Shown one piece after another: positions 1 to 8,364 of a stretch of DNA of 64,000 bases. The translations under genes and the position numbers were made by a program. The number at the start of each line of letters is the position of its first letter. The stretch's first letter is position 1. Source of the DNA: Peptostreptococcus russellii (GTDB lineage Bacteria; Bacillota; Clostridia; Peptostreptococcales; Peptostreptococcaceae); contig NZ_JYGE01000006.1 of the NCBI RefSeq assembly GCF_003012055.1, positions 62,001 through 126,000 on the forward strand. Reading direction: 5' to 3'. The notes beneath the pieces were generated by a model, which saw only the letters and a list, made by a program, of their open reading frames with translations, had not been told where the DNA came from and did no database searches.

Positions 1-485
1 AGTTATATAAGGAATCAGAAATAAATCCTTTGGCAGGTTGTTTGCCACTGCTTATACAGATGCCTATATTATTTGGTCTTTTCTATGTGTTTAAAGATCC
101 AGTATCTCATGGAGTTTTTGCTGATAAAGCAGCATTTTTAGCTGCAAATCAGAACTTCTTATGGATAAAGAATTTAATTAAGCCAGACTATGTATTAGCA
201 GTATTTTCTGGTGTGAGTGCATTCTTTATGCAGAAGATAATGACTCCAAAAGATCAGCTCCAAGGTTCAATGAAGATAATGACTTGGGTAATGGCAGGTA
301 TGTCATTTTATTGGGGATTCATTTTCCCAGCCGCTCTTACACTTTATTGGACAGTAAGTAACTTGTTCTCAATTTTACAGTTTTATATTATTACAAAACC
401 TTTGAGAGCAAAACTTGAAGTTGAAAAAGAAAAGAGATCAAAGGGACAGTTGGAAAAGAAAGATAATAAAAAGAAGCAAAAGTAG
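1..485 (+). CDS. yidC: YidC/Oxa1-family membrane protein insertase, 3' part (5' end outside window)
   Basis: This gene inserts and folds membrane proteins together with SecYEG. The window opens inside it: the reading frame runs from base 3 with no plausible start. The translation begins LYKESEINPLAGCLPLLIQM, which matches the conserved segment ahead of the last transmembrane helices of YidC. Three hydrophobic segments follow (roughly residues 11-30, 50-70 and 95-125 of the visible part), then a very basic, Lys-rich tail typical of the ribosome-facing C terminus. The next gene, jag, starts 12 bases downstream, the usual yidC-jag pairing. The identification is firm; only the 5' part is missing. 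Confidence 0.95.
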   Translation, partial: LYKESEINPLAGCLPLLIQMPILFGLFYVFKDPVSHGVFADKAAFLAANQNFLWIKNLIKPDYVLAVFSGVSAFFMQKIMTPKDQLQGSMKIMTWVMAGMSFYWGFIFPAALTLYWTVSNLFSILQFYIITKPLRAKLEVEKEKRSKGQLEKKDNKKKQK

Positions 486-496
486 GAGGCAGAATA

Positions 497-1249
497 GTGG
501 AATCAAAAATATTTTATGCGAAGAATTCAGATGAAGCTGTTGAACAACTACTAAAATCTACCAATGCAGATAAGGAAAGTATTCAAGTAACAGTAAAGGA
601 AAAGCCTAATAAGGGATTTTTTGGATTAGGTGCTAGAGATGGTTTATTTGAGATAAGCTATGAACTTCTAGAAAAAAAATCTGAATTGAAAGAAGAGTCT
701 ACAGTCGTAAAAAACGATAAAGTAGAATCTTATGACAAAAAAGAAAACGAAGACCTTGATAACAAGGAATTAGAAAATAAAGTAAACATAACAACAGAAG
801 ATGAAATGAAAATAGCAAAAGAATTTGTAGAAGAACTTCTTAAAAATTCTGATGTTGAAGCGAATGTGGATGTTAGATTAGAGGATAATTTAATCAAGAT
901 TCATATTCAAGGTGATGAGGCAAGTTGCCTAATAGGTAGAAGAGGTGATACTCTTGATGCAATACAGTTTTTAACTGGTCTTGCCCTAAACAAGGTAAAC
1001 AAGCACTCTCATACTAGAGTATTTATAGATATTGAAAACTATAGAAATAAGAGAGAAGAATCTCTAAAGAGATATTGCTATAAGGCAGCTAGAGAAGTTG
1101 CTAGAACTAAGAGAACTAAAAAGCTTGACTATATGAATCCATATGAGAGAAGAATTGTACATTCAGCTTTACAAAATGATAGATATGTAATCACATATAG
1201 TGAAGGAAATGATCCTTACAGAAGAGTAGTAATTGAATACAAGAGATAA
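497..1249 (+). CDS. jag: Jag/KhpB RNA-binding protein
   Basis: This is the SpoIIIJ-associated protein Jag (KhpB), a cytosolic RNA-binding protein linked to cell-envelope control. It starts at GTG 497, 6 bases after an AGGAGG site that overlaps the end of yidC. It shows the Jag N-terminal domain (residues 1-55, with KGFFGLGARDGLFEI), an acidic/basic low-complexity linker (about 60-100), a KH domain with the loop IGRRGDTLDAIQ (about 140-150), and a C-terminal R3H domain with the R-x3-H signature in ERRIVHSAL. At 250 aa it is normal length for clostridia. In many Firmicutes the next gene is mnmE; here mnmE lies about 28.7 kb further on. Confidence 0.95.
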   Translation: MESKIFYAKNSDEAVEQLLKSTNADKESIQVTVKEKPNKGFFGLGARDGLFEISYELLEKKSELKEESTVVKNDKVESYDKKENEDLDNKELENKVNITTEDEMKIAKEFVEELLKNSDVEANVDVRLEDNLIKIHIQGDEASCLIGRRGDTLDAIQFLTGLALNKVNKHSHTRVFIDIENYRNKREESLKRYCYKAAREVARTKRTKKLDYMNPYERRIVHSALQNDRYVITYSEGNDPYRRVVIEYKR

Positions 1250-1259
1250 TAAAATAAAA

Positions 1260-1286
1260 GGGGCCTATAGTTATAGGTCCTTTTTT
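1260..1286 (+). terminator. Rho-independent terminator of yidC-jag
   Basis: Eleven bases after the jag stop, GGGCCTAT and ATAGGTCC (one G-T pair) form an 8-bp stem with an AGTT loop, followed by six Ts. This ends the yidC-jag transcript and separates it from the accessory genes that follow. Confidence 0.9.
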
Positions 1287-1590
1287 GATGCTTTTCAAGA
1301 TAAAGTTATCCTAAGTTTGAGTATATTGATCTAATTAATGGCTTAATAAAGTAAAATTTAAAAGAATGATTTTAGTAAAGTATTTTTAACTAGAGTCTTT
1401 AATGAATTAGGATTTTAAAGTTTTATTTTTAAGAAAAATTATTGCCAGAAAGATTAATATTTATAAATTAGGTAATTTAACTTTGATTCTATCAAAAATT
1501 ATATAAAAATCAAAAATGCTTTTTAAAAAATATTAATCATAAATTAAGAAGTCTAGCTTAGAATATGAGTTATAGAAGGGGAGGGATTAG
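1287..1590. other. AT-rich intergenic region upstream of the AraC regulator
   Basis: No credible gene or RNA structure is seen in these 304 bases. They presumably carry the promoter of the AraC-type regulator; the sequence is too AT-rich for me to choose one -35/-10 pair. The last 15 bases hold the GGGGAGGG ribosome site. Confidence 0.5.
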
Positions 1591-2508
1591 ATGGATTCAT
1601 ATAAGTCAATAGAGTTTAAAAATAACAACAAAGAGCAGCTTTTGTCAGAGATCAAGGAAGACTTTCCCTTAATGTCATCTATGGTAGAGTTAGATACTTA
1701 TAGGTCTAAGTCTGTTCCTTGGCACTGGCATGGAGAAGTAGAAGTATTTTACGTAGAAAGTGGAGAGGTATTATACAATACTCCTCAAGGTGAAATTTCT
1801 TTTCCAAAAGGTAGCGCAGGTCTTGTAAACTCAAATGTTCTACATTCTACTAAGGCAAATGGAAAAAATGAAGAAACCCTACAAAAAATACATATATTTG
1901 ACCCAAGTTTAATAAGTGGTAGTCAGGGAAATAAGATATATAGGGATTATGTGACTCCACTAACTTCATCTCAAGTAAAAATAGTAGCTCTTTTTCCTGA
2001 TAATATAAAAGAAAATATAATAATTGAAAAAATAAAAAACTCATTTAATCTTGATACAGAGGATTTTTATGAGTTAAAAATAAGGAATATACTTTCTGAA
2101 ATTTGGTGCGAAATTTTTCTATTTACAAAAGAAGAAAGAAAAAAAATTGCTGAAAATGATAAGGTTAGTGAAAAAATTAAGGGAATGATGGTATATATAC
2201 ACAATCACTATACAGAAAAAATGACTGTTTCACAAATAGCTCAAGCAGTATATACAAGTGAGAGAGACTGTTATAGAACATTTAGAGAATATCTAAATAC
2301 TAGCCCTCAAGAGTATTTGAAAAGTTATAGACTTCAAAAAGCTTGTGAAATGCTTAGATCTAGCAATATTAATGTTGGTGATATAGGATATAGTTGTGGG
2401 CTGGGTAGCAGTAGCTATTTTGGAAAGGTATTTAAGGAATTTATGGGAAGTAGTCCAGTTGAATATAGAAAGAGTTGGCAGAAAAGTAATATTATTGGGC
2501 AGAAATAG
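1591..2508 (+). CDS. AraC-family transcriptional regulator with N-terminal cupin
   Basis: A 305-aa ligand-responsive DNA-binding regulator. Residues 40-105 form an AraC-type cupin sensing domain with a His-rich entry strand (WHWHGEVEV, residues 44-52). The C-terminal 100 residues (about 195-297) contain the double helix-turn-helix: first MTVSQIAQAVYTSERDCYRTF, then INVGDIGYSCGLGSSSYFGKVF with the family ending GSSPVEYR. The start is ATG 1591 behind GGGGAGGG. The target is unknown; a small unknown protein follows on the same strand and an iron-sulfur flavoprotein is convergent. The family is certain, the regulon is not. Confidence 0.9.
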   Translation: MDSYKSIEFKNNNKEQLLSEIKEDFPLMSSMVELDTYRSKSVPWHWHGEVEVFYVESGEVLYNTPQGEISFPKGSAGLVNSNVLHSTKANGKNEETLQKIHIFDPSLISGSQGNKIYRDYVTPLTSSQVKIVALFPDNIKENIIIEKIKNSFNLDTEDFYELKIRNILSEIWCEIFLFTKEERKKIAENDKVSEKIKGMMVYIHNHYTEKMTVSQIAQAVYTSERDCYRTFREYLNTSPQEYLKSYRLQKACEMLRSSNINVGDIGYSCGLGSSSYFGKVFKEFMGSSPVEYRKSWQKSNIIGQK

Positions 2509-2638
2509 TATATTTTAAAAAAATAAGATACAGTATAATTATATATAGAGATAAGATATTTATTCTAATTAATCTTGATAAAGAGAAGTATATTTTGCAA
2601 AATATGTATGAATAGTTGTTTACTTTGGAGGTAAGGCA

Positions 2639-2878
2639 ATGTTTAAATTGAATATATATAATGTAAATACATTTTTTGATGCAGTTAATGAGTGTGAGGG
2701 AGAGGTTAGGCTAAGAGATTCTTCTGGGATATTTAAAAATATAAATAAAGAGTATAATTTACAAAATAAAATGTTGAAAGATTTAGATAGGGTATCAGAC
2801 TTTCATGAGTTTACAGTGGATGTAAAAGATTCTAAAGACTACATGAAAATAATATTTCACTCAATATCTAACTGTTGA
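2639..2878 (+). CDS. Small protein of unknown function, 79 aa
   Basis: ATG 2639 follows a good GGAGG site (TTTGGAGGTAAGGCA). The protein begins MFKLNIYNVNTFFDAVNECEG and is acidic, with alternating strand-like and helix-like stretches and no membrane segment or cysteine motif. It resembles short clostridial proteins of about 75 aa that contain a 'FF.VV..CEG' start, a family with no established role (some copies carry misleading database names). A strong terminator follows 32 bases later, so it is probably a monocistronic gene. I infer that it is real from its ribosome site and terminator; I cannot assign a function. Confidence 0.65.
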   Translation: MFKLNIYNVNTFFDAVNECEGEVRLRDSSGIFKNINKEYNLQNKMLKDLDRVSDFHEFTVDVKDSKDYMKIIFHSISNC

Positions 2879-2910
2879 TTTGAAAATACCAAAAACTTTT
2901 ATATATTAGG

Positions 2911-2939
2911 AAAAGCGCTTATGCGCTTTTCTTTTTTTT
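2911..2939 (+). terminator. Rho-independent terminator
   Basis: AAAAGCGC, loop TTAT, GCGCTTTT, then C and eight Ts. It ends the 79-aa gene. Between it and the convergent terminator at 3135 I see nothing except a short sequence, TATAAAGTTAGTATAAAT (3008-3025), that recurs at the 3' end of the neighbouring flavoprotein gene. Confidence 0.9.
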
Positions 2940-3134
2940 AAATTTTATTCATATTAAAATTTGATAAAATATAGGAAAAAGTTGCTAAATGATTAAATTA
3001 GTGCCCCTATAAAGTTAGTATAAATCTTATTTAGATTCTACATATAACAGCTTTTCTAAGGAAATAATCTGCAAAAATAAGTAATAATGAGTGTAAAGTG
3101 ATATGAGTGATAGTGAATAAAATAATAATAGAAT

Positions 3135-3172
3135 TAAAAAAAGATAAGGGCATCTAAGATACCCTTATCTTT
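3135..3172 (-). terminator. Rho-independent terminator of the flavoprotein gene
   Basis: AAAGATAAGGG (3140-3150) pairs with CCCTTATCTTT (3162-3172). Read on the minus strand the stem is followed by a run of Ts, so it terminates the minus-strand flavoprotein gene just downstream of its stop codon. Confidence 0.85.
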
Positions 3173-3181
3173 AATCTAGAA

Positions 3182-3802
3182 CTATCTTATAAAGTTAGTA
3201 TAAATTTGATCTTCATAATCTGACTTTGATATACCATTTTCTTTTGCTATCTTATTTGCTTTAAGTAAGTAAGCCATATTATTTGCAAGAGTTCTCATAG
3301 TTTGAAGACCCTCAATGTCTTTTTTTACTTCCTCAGGAGTGTTTCCGTGAACGCTATTCCAGTATTGAGATGGAACAAGAGGCATATTGTTGATAGTGAA
3401 GTACTTGTTTAATCTATCAAAGCTGGAGCTAGCTCCACCACGTCGACAGGAAACTATTGAAGCTGCAAATTTTGATTGAAGTTTGGCAGAGGCAGAGTAG
3501 AAAAGTCTATCTAAGAAGGAACAAACTCTTCCAGTTGGTCCAGCATAATATACAGGAGAACCCACTATTATTCCATCAAACTCATCTAATCTAGCTACTG
3601 TTTCGTTTACAATATCATTGAATATACACTTTCCAGTTTCACGACATTTATCACAAGCAATACAATCATTAAGGGCTGATTTTCCAAGATATAAAATTTC
3701 CGATTCAATATCATTGTTCTTTAATGTGTTTTTTATTTCTGATAGTGCAGTATAAGTACATCCATTTTCATTTGGACTTCCATTTACTAATAGTACTTTC
3801 AT
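3182..3802 (-). CDS. Iron-sulfur flavoprotein / NAD(P)H-dependent FMN reductase
   Basis: A 206-aa flavodoxin-fold redox protein. MKVLLVNGSPNENGCTYTAL at the N terminus is the FMN phosphate loop, and GSPVYYAGPTGRVCSFLDRL (about residues 82-101) is the second flavin-binding segment. Residues 47-60 contain four cysteines spaced C-x2-C-x2-C-x5-C, the compact motif that binds a [4Fe-4S] cluster in iron-sulfur flavoproteins, which act as small electron carriers in anaerobes. I chose ATG 3802 (minus strand) because a run of six Gs (AAAAGGGGGG) lies just upstream; a longer open frame reaches 3895 but its extra 31 residues are basic and unlike the family. It stands alone with its own terminator. Confidence 0.88.
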   Translation of the reverse strand: MKVLLVNGSPNENGCTYTALSEIKNTLKNNDIESEILYLGKSALNDCIACDKCRETGKCIFNDIVNETVARLDEFDGIIVGSPVYYAGPTGRVCSFLDRLFYSASAKLQSKFAASIVSCRRGGASSSFDRLNKYFTINNMPLVPSQYWNSVHGNTPEEVKKDIEGLQTMRTLANNMAYLLKANKIAKENGISKSDYEDQIYTNFIR

Positions 3803-4232
3803 ATAGACCCCCCTTTTTATTTTTATATTAAATATAATTTTAGTCCTTTTAGGTTTTTTTTGCAAGTTGGCGACTGAATATTTACAAAATTTCATTATTG
3901 AGTTACTTTACTTATAATAGAATTGTAGGCTAAAAACCTTGAAAAAACTTGTCTAAAAATTATTTCTTTCGATAATATAAAATATAGTTTAATTTATTTA
4001 TTAATGCAATAAAGGTATATACATTATGAATATAAATAGTTTAACCTTATTATTATTTTTTTGTATTGATTTTGAAAAAAATCTGTGTTAAATTCTAGTT
4101 ATGGTAGTATTCTCGAAGAAACTACACATTTTGAATTATTATATATAGAGATTTTTAGCTGTGTTAAAAGCAAAAGCAAAAGTCTCATAGAATTATTAGT
4201 GTTACACTCTATAAGGTTTGGAGGTGATAACT
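3803..4232. other. Divergent intergenic region between the flavoprotein and the panG-like gene
   Basis: About 430 AT-rich bases that must hold two divergent promoters. A 70-codon open frame (4085-4297) crosses into the next gene, lacks a ribosome site and resembles no protein, so I treat it as chance. No hairpin of note was found. Confidence 0.5.
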
Positions 4233-5126
4233 ATGTACAATATCGGTTTTATAGGAGCTGGGAAGGTCGGTGTATCTCTTGGACGATACCTATTTGAGGA
4301 TTGTCCCAATGCGAGACTATGCGGGTACTATAGCAGGAGTATAGAAAGTTCAAACTATGCTGCTAAGATAACAAACTCAGCCCAGTTTAATAATCTAGAA
4401 AAATTGATAGAAAAATGTAATATCTTAATAATTACTACTTCAGACGATGCAATAGCAGATGTCTGGGGTGAATTGTCAAATTTCAATATTCAAAATAAGA
4501 TAGTGTGCCATTGTAGTGGCTCGCTTTCATCAGAAATTTTCTTCGATATATCTTCCAAAGGCAGTTTTGCCTGTTCAATGCATCCATTAAAAGCAATTAA
4601 TAGCAAGGAAAATTCCTATAAGGATTTAAAAGATTCATACTTTACTCTTGAAGGTGATACTCAGGCTGTAGACATTATGAAAAGTTTTCTTCAATATAAG
4701 GGTAATCCATATAAATTAATGACTTCTACTGATAAAAGAAGCTATCACTTGGCATCGGTATTTATGAGTAATTTGATGATAGCTATGGGAAATATTTCAG
4801 TCAAGTTACTAGCAAAATATGGTTTTTCAGAAGAAGAATCTTTAATGGCACTAAGTTCTTTGAGCATTGGCAATATAAATAGAATGTTTGAAGTTGGTCT
4901 AGAAGATGCTTTGACCGGACCGCTAGAAAGATGTGATATAGAGACTATAAAGAATCATTTAAGCTCTTTATCAGATGACAAAGATTGCAAAGGATTGGAT
5001 AAAGATAGTCTAGTAAGAATTGAAAAAACTTATAGATTACTAAGCTTAGATTTATTAGAAGTTGCTCGAAAAAAACATCCAGATAGGAATTATTCTGACA
5101 TAGAAGATCTATTAAAAAAGGATTGA
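4233..5126 (+). CDS. panG: Rossmann-like / DUF2520 protein, probable ketopantoate reductase PanG
   Basis: A 297-aa NAD(P)-dependent oxidoreductase. MYNIGFIGAGKVGVSLGRYL is a Rossmann GxGxxG dinucleotide loop; the middle (about 65-150) holds the LIITTSDDAIADVW and CSMHPLKAI segments, and the C-terminal half is the helical DUF2520 domain. PanG, a ketopantoate reductase first described in Francisella and reported to have homologues in C. difficile, belongs to this type as I recall. The next gene is panB, whose product ketopantoate would be its substrate, which supports the role. ATG 4233 sits 6 bases after GGAGGTG. Ketopantoate reduction is inferred from family and context; a generic 2-oxoacid reductase remains possible. 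Confidence 0.75.
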   Translation: MYNIGFIGAGKVGVSLGRYLFEDCPNARLCGYYSRSIESSNYAAKITNSAQFNNLEKLIEKCNILIITTSDDAIADVWGELSNFNIQNKIVCHCSGSLSSEIFFDISSKGSFACSMHPLKAINSKENSYKDLKDSYFTLEGDTQAVDIMKSFLQYKGNPYKLMTSTDKRSYHLASVFMSNLMIAMGNISVKLLAKYGFSEEESLMALSSLSIGNINRMFEVGLEDALTGPLERCDIETIKNHLSSLSDDKDCKGLDKDSLVRIEKTYRLLSLDLLEVARKKHPDRNYSDIEDLLKKD

Positions 5127-5435
5127 TGAAATCCTATATTTAGAGATTCTTGTTTGGCTATAAGAATCTGGAATATATATTTATAAGAGTTTAGGAAAAG
5201 CTTTTACTTTGCTTATTTTTAATATTATATAAAAATATTGCTTTGAAGTATGTGTTTAAGATCCTTGATGAGCTTTATTTATTCAGTTTAAATTTCCGAG
5301 TAATTTTAGGAGATTAATTGAATAGATTCAGTTTTTACTTAAAAATATAAGCTTTGATTGGAGTAAGCTATATAAATTTTATTGGGTAAGCTATATAAAA
5401 AAGAAGGGAGAGACGCATTTGCGTCAGATATTGAT
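5127..5435. other. Spacer between panG-like gene and panB, with hairpin and direct repeat
   Basis: AGATTCTT (5144-5151) and AAGAATCT (5162-5169) form a hairpin without a clear T-run. GTAAGCTATATAAA occurs twice (5363-5376 and 5386-5399). A ribosome site AGAAGGGAG (5402-5410) is separated from the panB ATG by a second hairpin: GACGC (5412-5416), loop ATTT, GCGTC (5421-5425). Confidence 0.6.
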
Positions 5436-6260
5436 ATGAAAAATACTGTAATGACTTTTAAGGAAGCTAAAAAAAATGGTGAAAAATTGACTATGCTTAC
5501 TGCATATGACTATTCTACTGCAAAAATAGTTGATGAGTGTGGTATAAATTCCATTCTAGTGGGAGATTCTTTGGGTATGGTAATGCTTGGCTATGAAGAT
5601 ACTCTAAGCGTAACTATGGATGATATGATACATCACACAAAGGCCGTAGCTAAGGGTGCCAAAAATGCTCTTATAGTTGGAGATATGCCATTTATGTCTT
5701 ACAACACAGGCATTAGAGATGCTGTGATAAATGCAGGCAGATTTATGAGTGAAGGAAGGGCAAACTGTGTAAAGCTTGAAGGTGGAAAAGAAATATGTGA
5801 TGTTATAGAAAAAATAGTAGAAGCAAAAATACCAGTATGTGCTCATATAGGATTAACTCCACAGGCTGTAAATGCTTTTGGTGGATTTAAAGTTCAAGGC
5901 AAGAATATGGACTCAGCTAAAAAACTTATAAAAGATGCCTTAGCAGTTCAAAAGGCAGGGGCATTTGCTGTTGTACTTGAGTGTGTTCCAAGTGAATTGG
6001 CAAGTAAAATCACCGATATGCTAGATATTCCAACTATAGGTATAGGAGCTGGGCCAGGATGTGATGGGCAAGTTCTAGTAAATCAAGATATGTTGGGCTT
6101 ATACGATGATTTTACACCTAAATTTGTGAGAAAATTTGCCAATACTGGAGATGTAATGAGAGAAGGTATTAAATCATATATAGAGGCAGTTTCTGATGGT
6201 AGTTTCCCAGAAGAAAAACACTGCTTTAAAATAGATCCTGAAATAATAAAAAATTTATAA
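5436..6260 (+). CDS. panB: 3-methyl-2-oxobutanoate hydroxymethyltransferase (ketopantoate hydroxymethyltransferase)
   Basis: PanB transfers a hydroxymethyl group from methylene-tetrahydrofolate to 2-oxoisovalerate, the first committed step of pantothenate synthesis. Family motifs are clear: [53 protein letters not shown] and [14 protein letters not shown]. The 274-aa product from ATG 5436 has the normal length and N terminus. A longer frame opens at TTG 5382, but its extra residues are not family-like. The nearest strong ribosome site ends at 5410, 25 bases upstream, with a GACGC/GCGTC hairpin in between, which may shorten the effective spacing. The pst operon separates panB from panC. Confidence 0.95.
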   Translation: MKNTVMTFKEAKKNGEKLTMLTAYDYSTAKIVDECGINSILVGDSLGMVMLGYEDTLSVTMDDMIHHTKAVAKGAKNALIVGDMPFMSYNTGIRDAVINAGRFMSEGRANCVKLEGGKEICDVIEKIVEAKIPVCAHIGLTPQAVNAFGGFKVQGKNMDSAKKLIKDALAVQKAGAFAVVLECVPSELASKITDMLDIPTIGIGAGPGCDGQVLVNQDMLGLYDDFTPKFVRKFANTGDVMREGIKSYIEAVSDGSFPEEKHCFKIDPEIIKNL

Positions 6261-6414
6261 AGCGAATTTTACTTAATAGAGTAAATTGTGTTTAATGTAG
6301 ATATTTTTATATAAATTTAAAAATAAAAAACAATTTAAAATACTTAAATAAAAATTAATGAGTCTTTATAAAACAAAATAAAAAACAGATAAAATAATGA
6401 AAATAAAACATATT

Positions 6415-6454
6415 TTTACAAAAAATAAATTTTGAATTTTACAAGTTCTTTACA
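6415..6454 (+). promoter_or_regulatory. Putative PhoP-box repeats upstream of pstS
   Basis: TTTACA occurs at 6415-6420, 6438-6443 and 6449-6454. The last two start 11 bases apart, one helical turn, like the TT(A/T)ACA direct repeats bound by PhoP in Gram-positive phosphate operons. They lie about 130-170 bases before the pstS start. The 324-base gap 6261-6584 otherwise shows only AT-rich sequence and the AGGAGG site of pstS. Regulation by PhoP is inference. Confidence 0.45.
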
Positions 6455-6584
6455 TATCCATAATATTTTCATAATGTTTCACTGATAAAATATGATTGTA
6501 AGCTTGAGGATTGGCAACGTCAAATGGCAAGCAAGTAAAAATAAAAACTATTAAGCAATTATTATTTATAACAGGAGGCAATAA

Positions 6585-7457
6585 ATGAAAATTAAAAGAG
6601 GTATAGCGGGTGTATTATGTTTGACAGCAATTGCTGGATCATTATTATTTACGGGGGGTGGCTCTGATGAAAGTGCTAAGAGTTCGGGTGGAATTCACCT
6701 TGTATCAAGAGAAGATGGTTCAGGTACTAGAGAAGCTTTTTCTGAAATAACTAAAGTATTAGAAAAAAATGGAGATGAAAAAAACGATAGAACTTCTAAG
6801 GATGCGATTATTCAAAACTCGACAGAAACAGTAATGTCTACAGTATCTACGGATAAAGATGCTATTGGTTATATATCACTTGGTTCTTTAAATGATTCTG
6901 TAAAAGCTTTAAATATAAATGGAGCAAAAGCTGATGAAGAGAATGTAAAAAATGGACAGTATAAGCTTTCAAGACCTTTTTTACTAGCATACAAAGATAA
7001 ATTAAATGACAAGAGTCAAGATTTTATGGACTTTGTACTTTCAAATGAAGGACAAGAAATTGTTAAAAACAACGGATATGTTTCAGTAGATGCAAAAGCT
7101 AAGTTTACATCTAAAAAACCAAAGGGAGATCTTTTAATTTCAGGATCTACAAGTATAACTCCTTTAATGGAAAAGTTGGTAGAGGCATATGAAACGAAAA
7201 ACCCTGATTTAAATATAAATATACAATCTAATGGTTCAAGTGCAGGTATTACAGATGCTAAAAACGGAGCAGCAGATATAGCTATGAGTTCTAGAAATCT
7301 AAAAGATTCAGAAAAACTAGAAAGTCAAGCTATAGCAATAGACGGAATAACAGTTATAGTTAATAAGGAAAATAAGTTGGAAAATATAACTATGGAAAAT
7401 CTTGCAGAACTTTATATGGGAAATATAAATGATTGGACTAAGTTAGAAGAAAAATAA
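6585..7457 (+). CDS. pstS: Phosphate ABC transporter substrate-binding protein PstS, permuted order, lipobox Cys missing
   Basis: This 290-aa exported protein captures phosphate for the PstCAB transporter. ATG 6585 follows an AGGAGG site. It has a signal peptide, but the expected lipobox cysteine is replaced: LLFTGGGSDES instead of a TGCGS-like sequence. The conserved PstS blocks appear in swapped order. The segment VSREDGSGTREAF ... GYISLGSL ... RPFLLAYK ... NNGYVSV (residues 38-168) comes first, and the usual N-terminal block SGSTSITPLMEKL ... SNGSSAGITDAKNGAADI ... MGNINDWTKL comes last and ends the protein. I recall the same order in other clostridial PstS proteins, so it is probably functional. 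It leads the pst operon. Confidence 0.9.
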   Translation: MKIKRGIAGVLCLTAIAGSLLFTGGGSDESAKSSGGIHLVSREDGSGTREAFSEITKVLEKNGDEKNDRTSKDAIIQNSTETVMSTVSTDKDAIGYISLGSLNDSVKALNINGAKADEENVKNGQYKLSRPFLLAYKDKLNDKSQDFMDFVLSNEGQEIVKNNGYVSVDAKAKFTSKKPKGDLLISGSTSITPLMEKLVEAYETKNPDLNINIQSNGSSAGITDAKNGAADIAMSSRNLKDSEKLESQAIAIDGITVIVNKENKLENITMENLAELYMGNINDWTKLEEK

Positions 7458-7509
7458 AAAGATTATTAAAGTAAAGTAAAGTAATATTTATATGAGGGGA
7501 ATGGAACAA

Positions 7510-8364
7510 ATGAAGAGTTTTGAAAAAATAATGAAGTATGTATTTATAATAGCTTCATTGGTAAGTGTTCTTTCAATAGTCGTGATCTCAGTCTTTATAT
7601 TTAAAGGTGGAGTTCCGTTTATTAAAGATTATGGATTGATAAAGTTTCTAACGGGAACTGAGTGGTTGCCTGGTAATACACCAGCTTCCTTTGGATTACT
7701 TCCTATGATATTAGGATCACTGTATGTAACAGTGGGAGCAATGATAATAGGAGTTCCAATAGGAGTTTTGACAGCCATATATATGGCGAAATTTTGCCCT
7801 GATAGACTATATAAGGTGTTATCTCCAGCTGTCCAATTGATGGCTGGGATACCCTCTATAGTATATGGTTTCTTTGCATTAAATGTAATTACACCATTGA
7901 TAAGAAATATTAGTGGAGATGGACTGAGTATCTTAACAGCTTCTATTCTTCTTGCAATAATGATTCTTCCAACAGTAATAACACTTTCTGAAGCAAGTAT
8001 TAGAGCGGTTCCCAAATCTTATTATGAGGGAAGTATAGCTTTAGGAGCAAATGATGAAGAAAGTGTATTTAGAACTGTAGTACCAGCAGCTAAAAACGGT
8101 ATTATGGCATCAATTATTCTTGCTATGGGCAGGGCAATTGGTGAGACAATGGCAGTTCTTAGAGTAGCTGGTAATCAGACAAGAATACCAGATTCAATAT
8201 TTGACGGTGGAAGAACATTGACAACTAACATTGCGATGGAGATGTCTTATGCAGAAGGTATGCATAGAGAATCGCTAATAGCAACTGCAGTAGTGCTATT
8301 TGTATTTATCTTAGTGATAAATTCCATATTCATGATGTTAAAGAGGAGGGATACAAATTGCTAG
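7510..8364 (+). CDS. pstC: Phosphate ABC transporter permease PstC
   Basis: PstC is one of two membrane subunits forming the phosphate channel. The 284-aa protein has six predicted transmembrane helices. The first (about residues 10-35) precedes the periplasmic segment containing TEWLPGNTPASFG. The permease loop lies in ALGANDEESVFRTVVPAAKNGIMASIILAMGRAIGETMAV. I prefer ATG 7510 because GAGGGGA (7494-7500) is 10 bases upstream; ATG 7492 and 7501 in the same frame would overlap or crowd that site. Its stop overlaps the pstA start by 7 bases, implying translational coupling. Confidence 0.93.
   Translation: MKSFEKIMKYVFIIASLVSVLSIVVISVFIFKGGVPFIKDYGLIKFLTGTEWLPGNTPASFGLLPMILGSLYVTVGAMIIGVPIGVLTAIYMAKFCPDRLYKVLSPAVQLMAGIPSIVYGFFALNVITPLIRNISGDGLSILTASILLAIMILPTVITLSEASIRAVPKSYYEGSIALGANDEESVFRTVVPAAKNGIMASIILAMGRAIGETMAVLRVAGNQTRIPDSIFDGGRTLTTNIAMEMSYAEGMHRESLIATAVVLFVFILVINSIFMMLKRRDTNC

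Noticed and set aside
3008-3027. Repeat of TATAAAGTTAGTATAAAT at 3008 and inside the flavoprotein gene end (3189)
   Set aside because: It is too short and isolated to define a mobile element or functional site; probably a small local duplication.
4085-4297. 70-codon open frame ahead of the panG-like gene
   Set aside because: It has no ribosome site, overlaps the start of a well-supported gene in another frame, and its translation resembles no protein.
5363-5399. Direct repeat GTAAGCTATATAAA before panB
   Set aside because: Two short AT-rich copies lie 9 bases apart; there is no supporting promoter or operator pattern.
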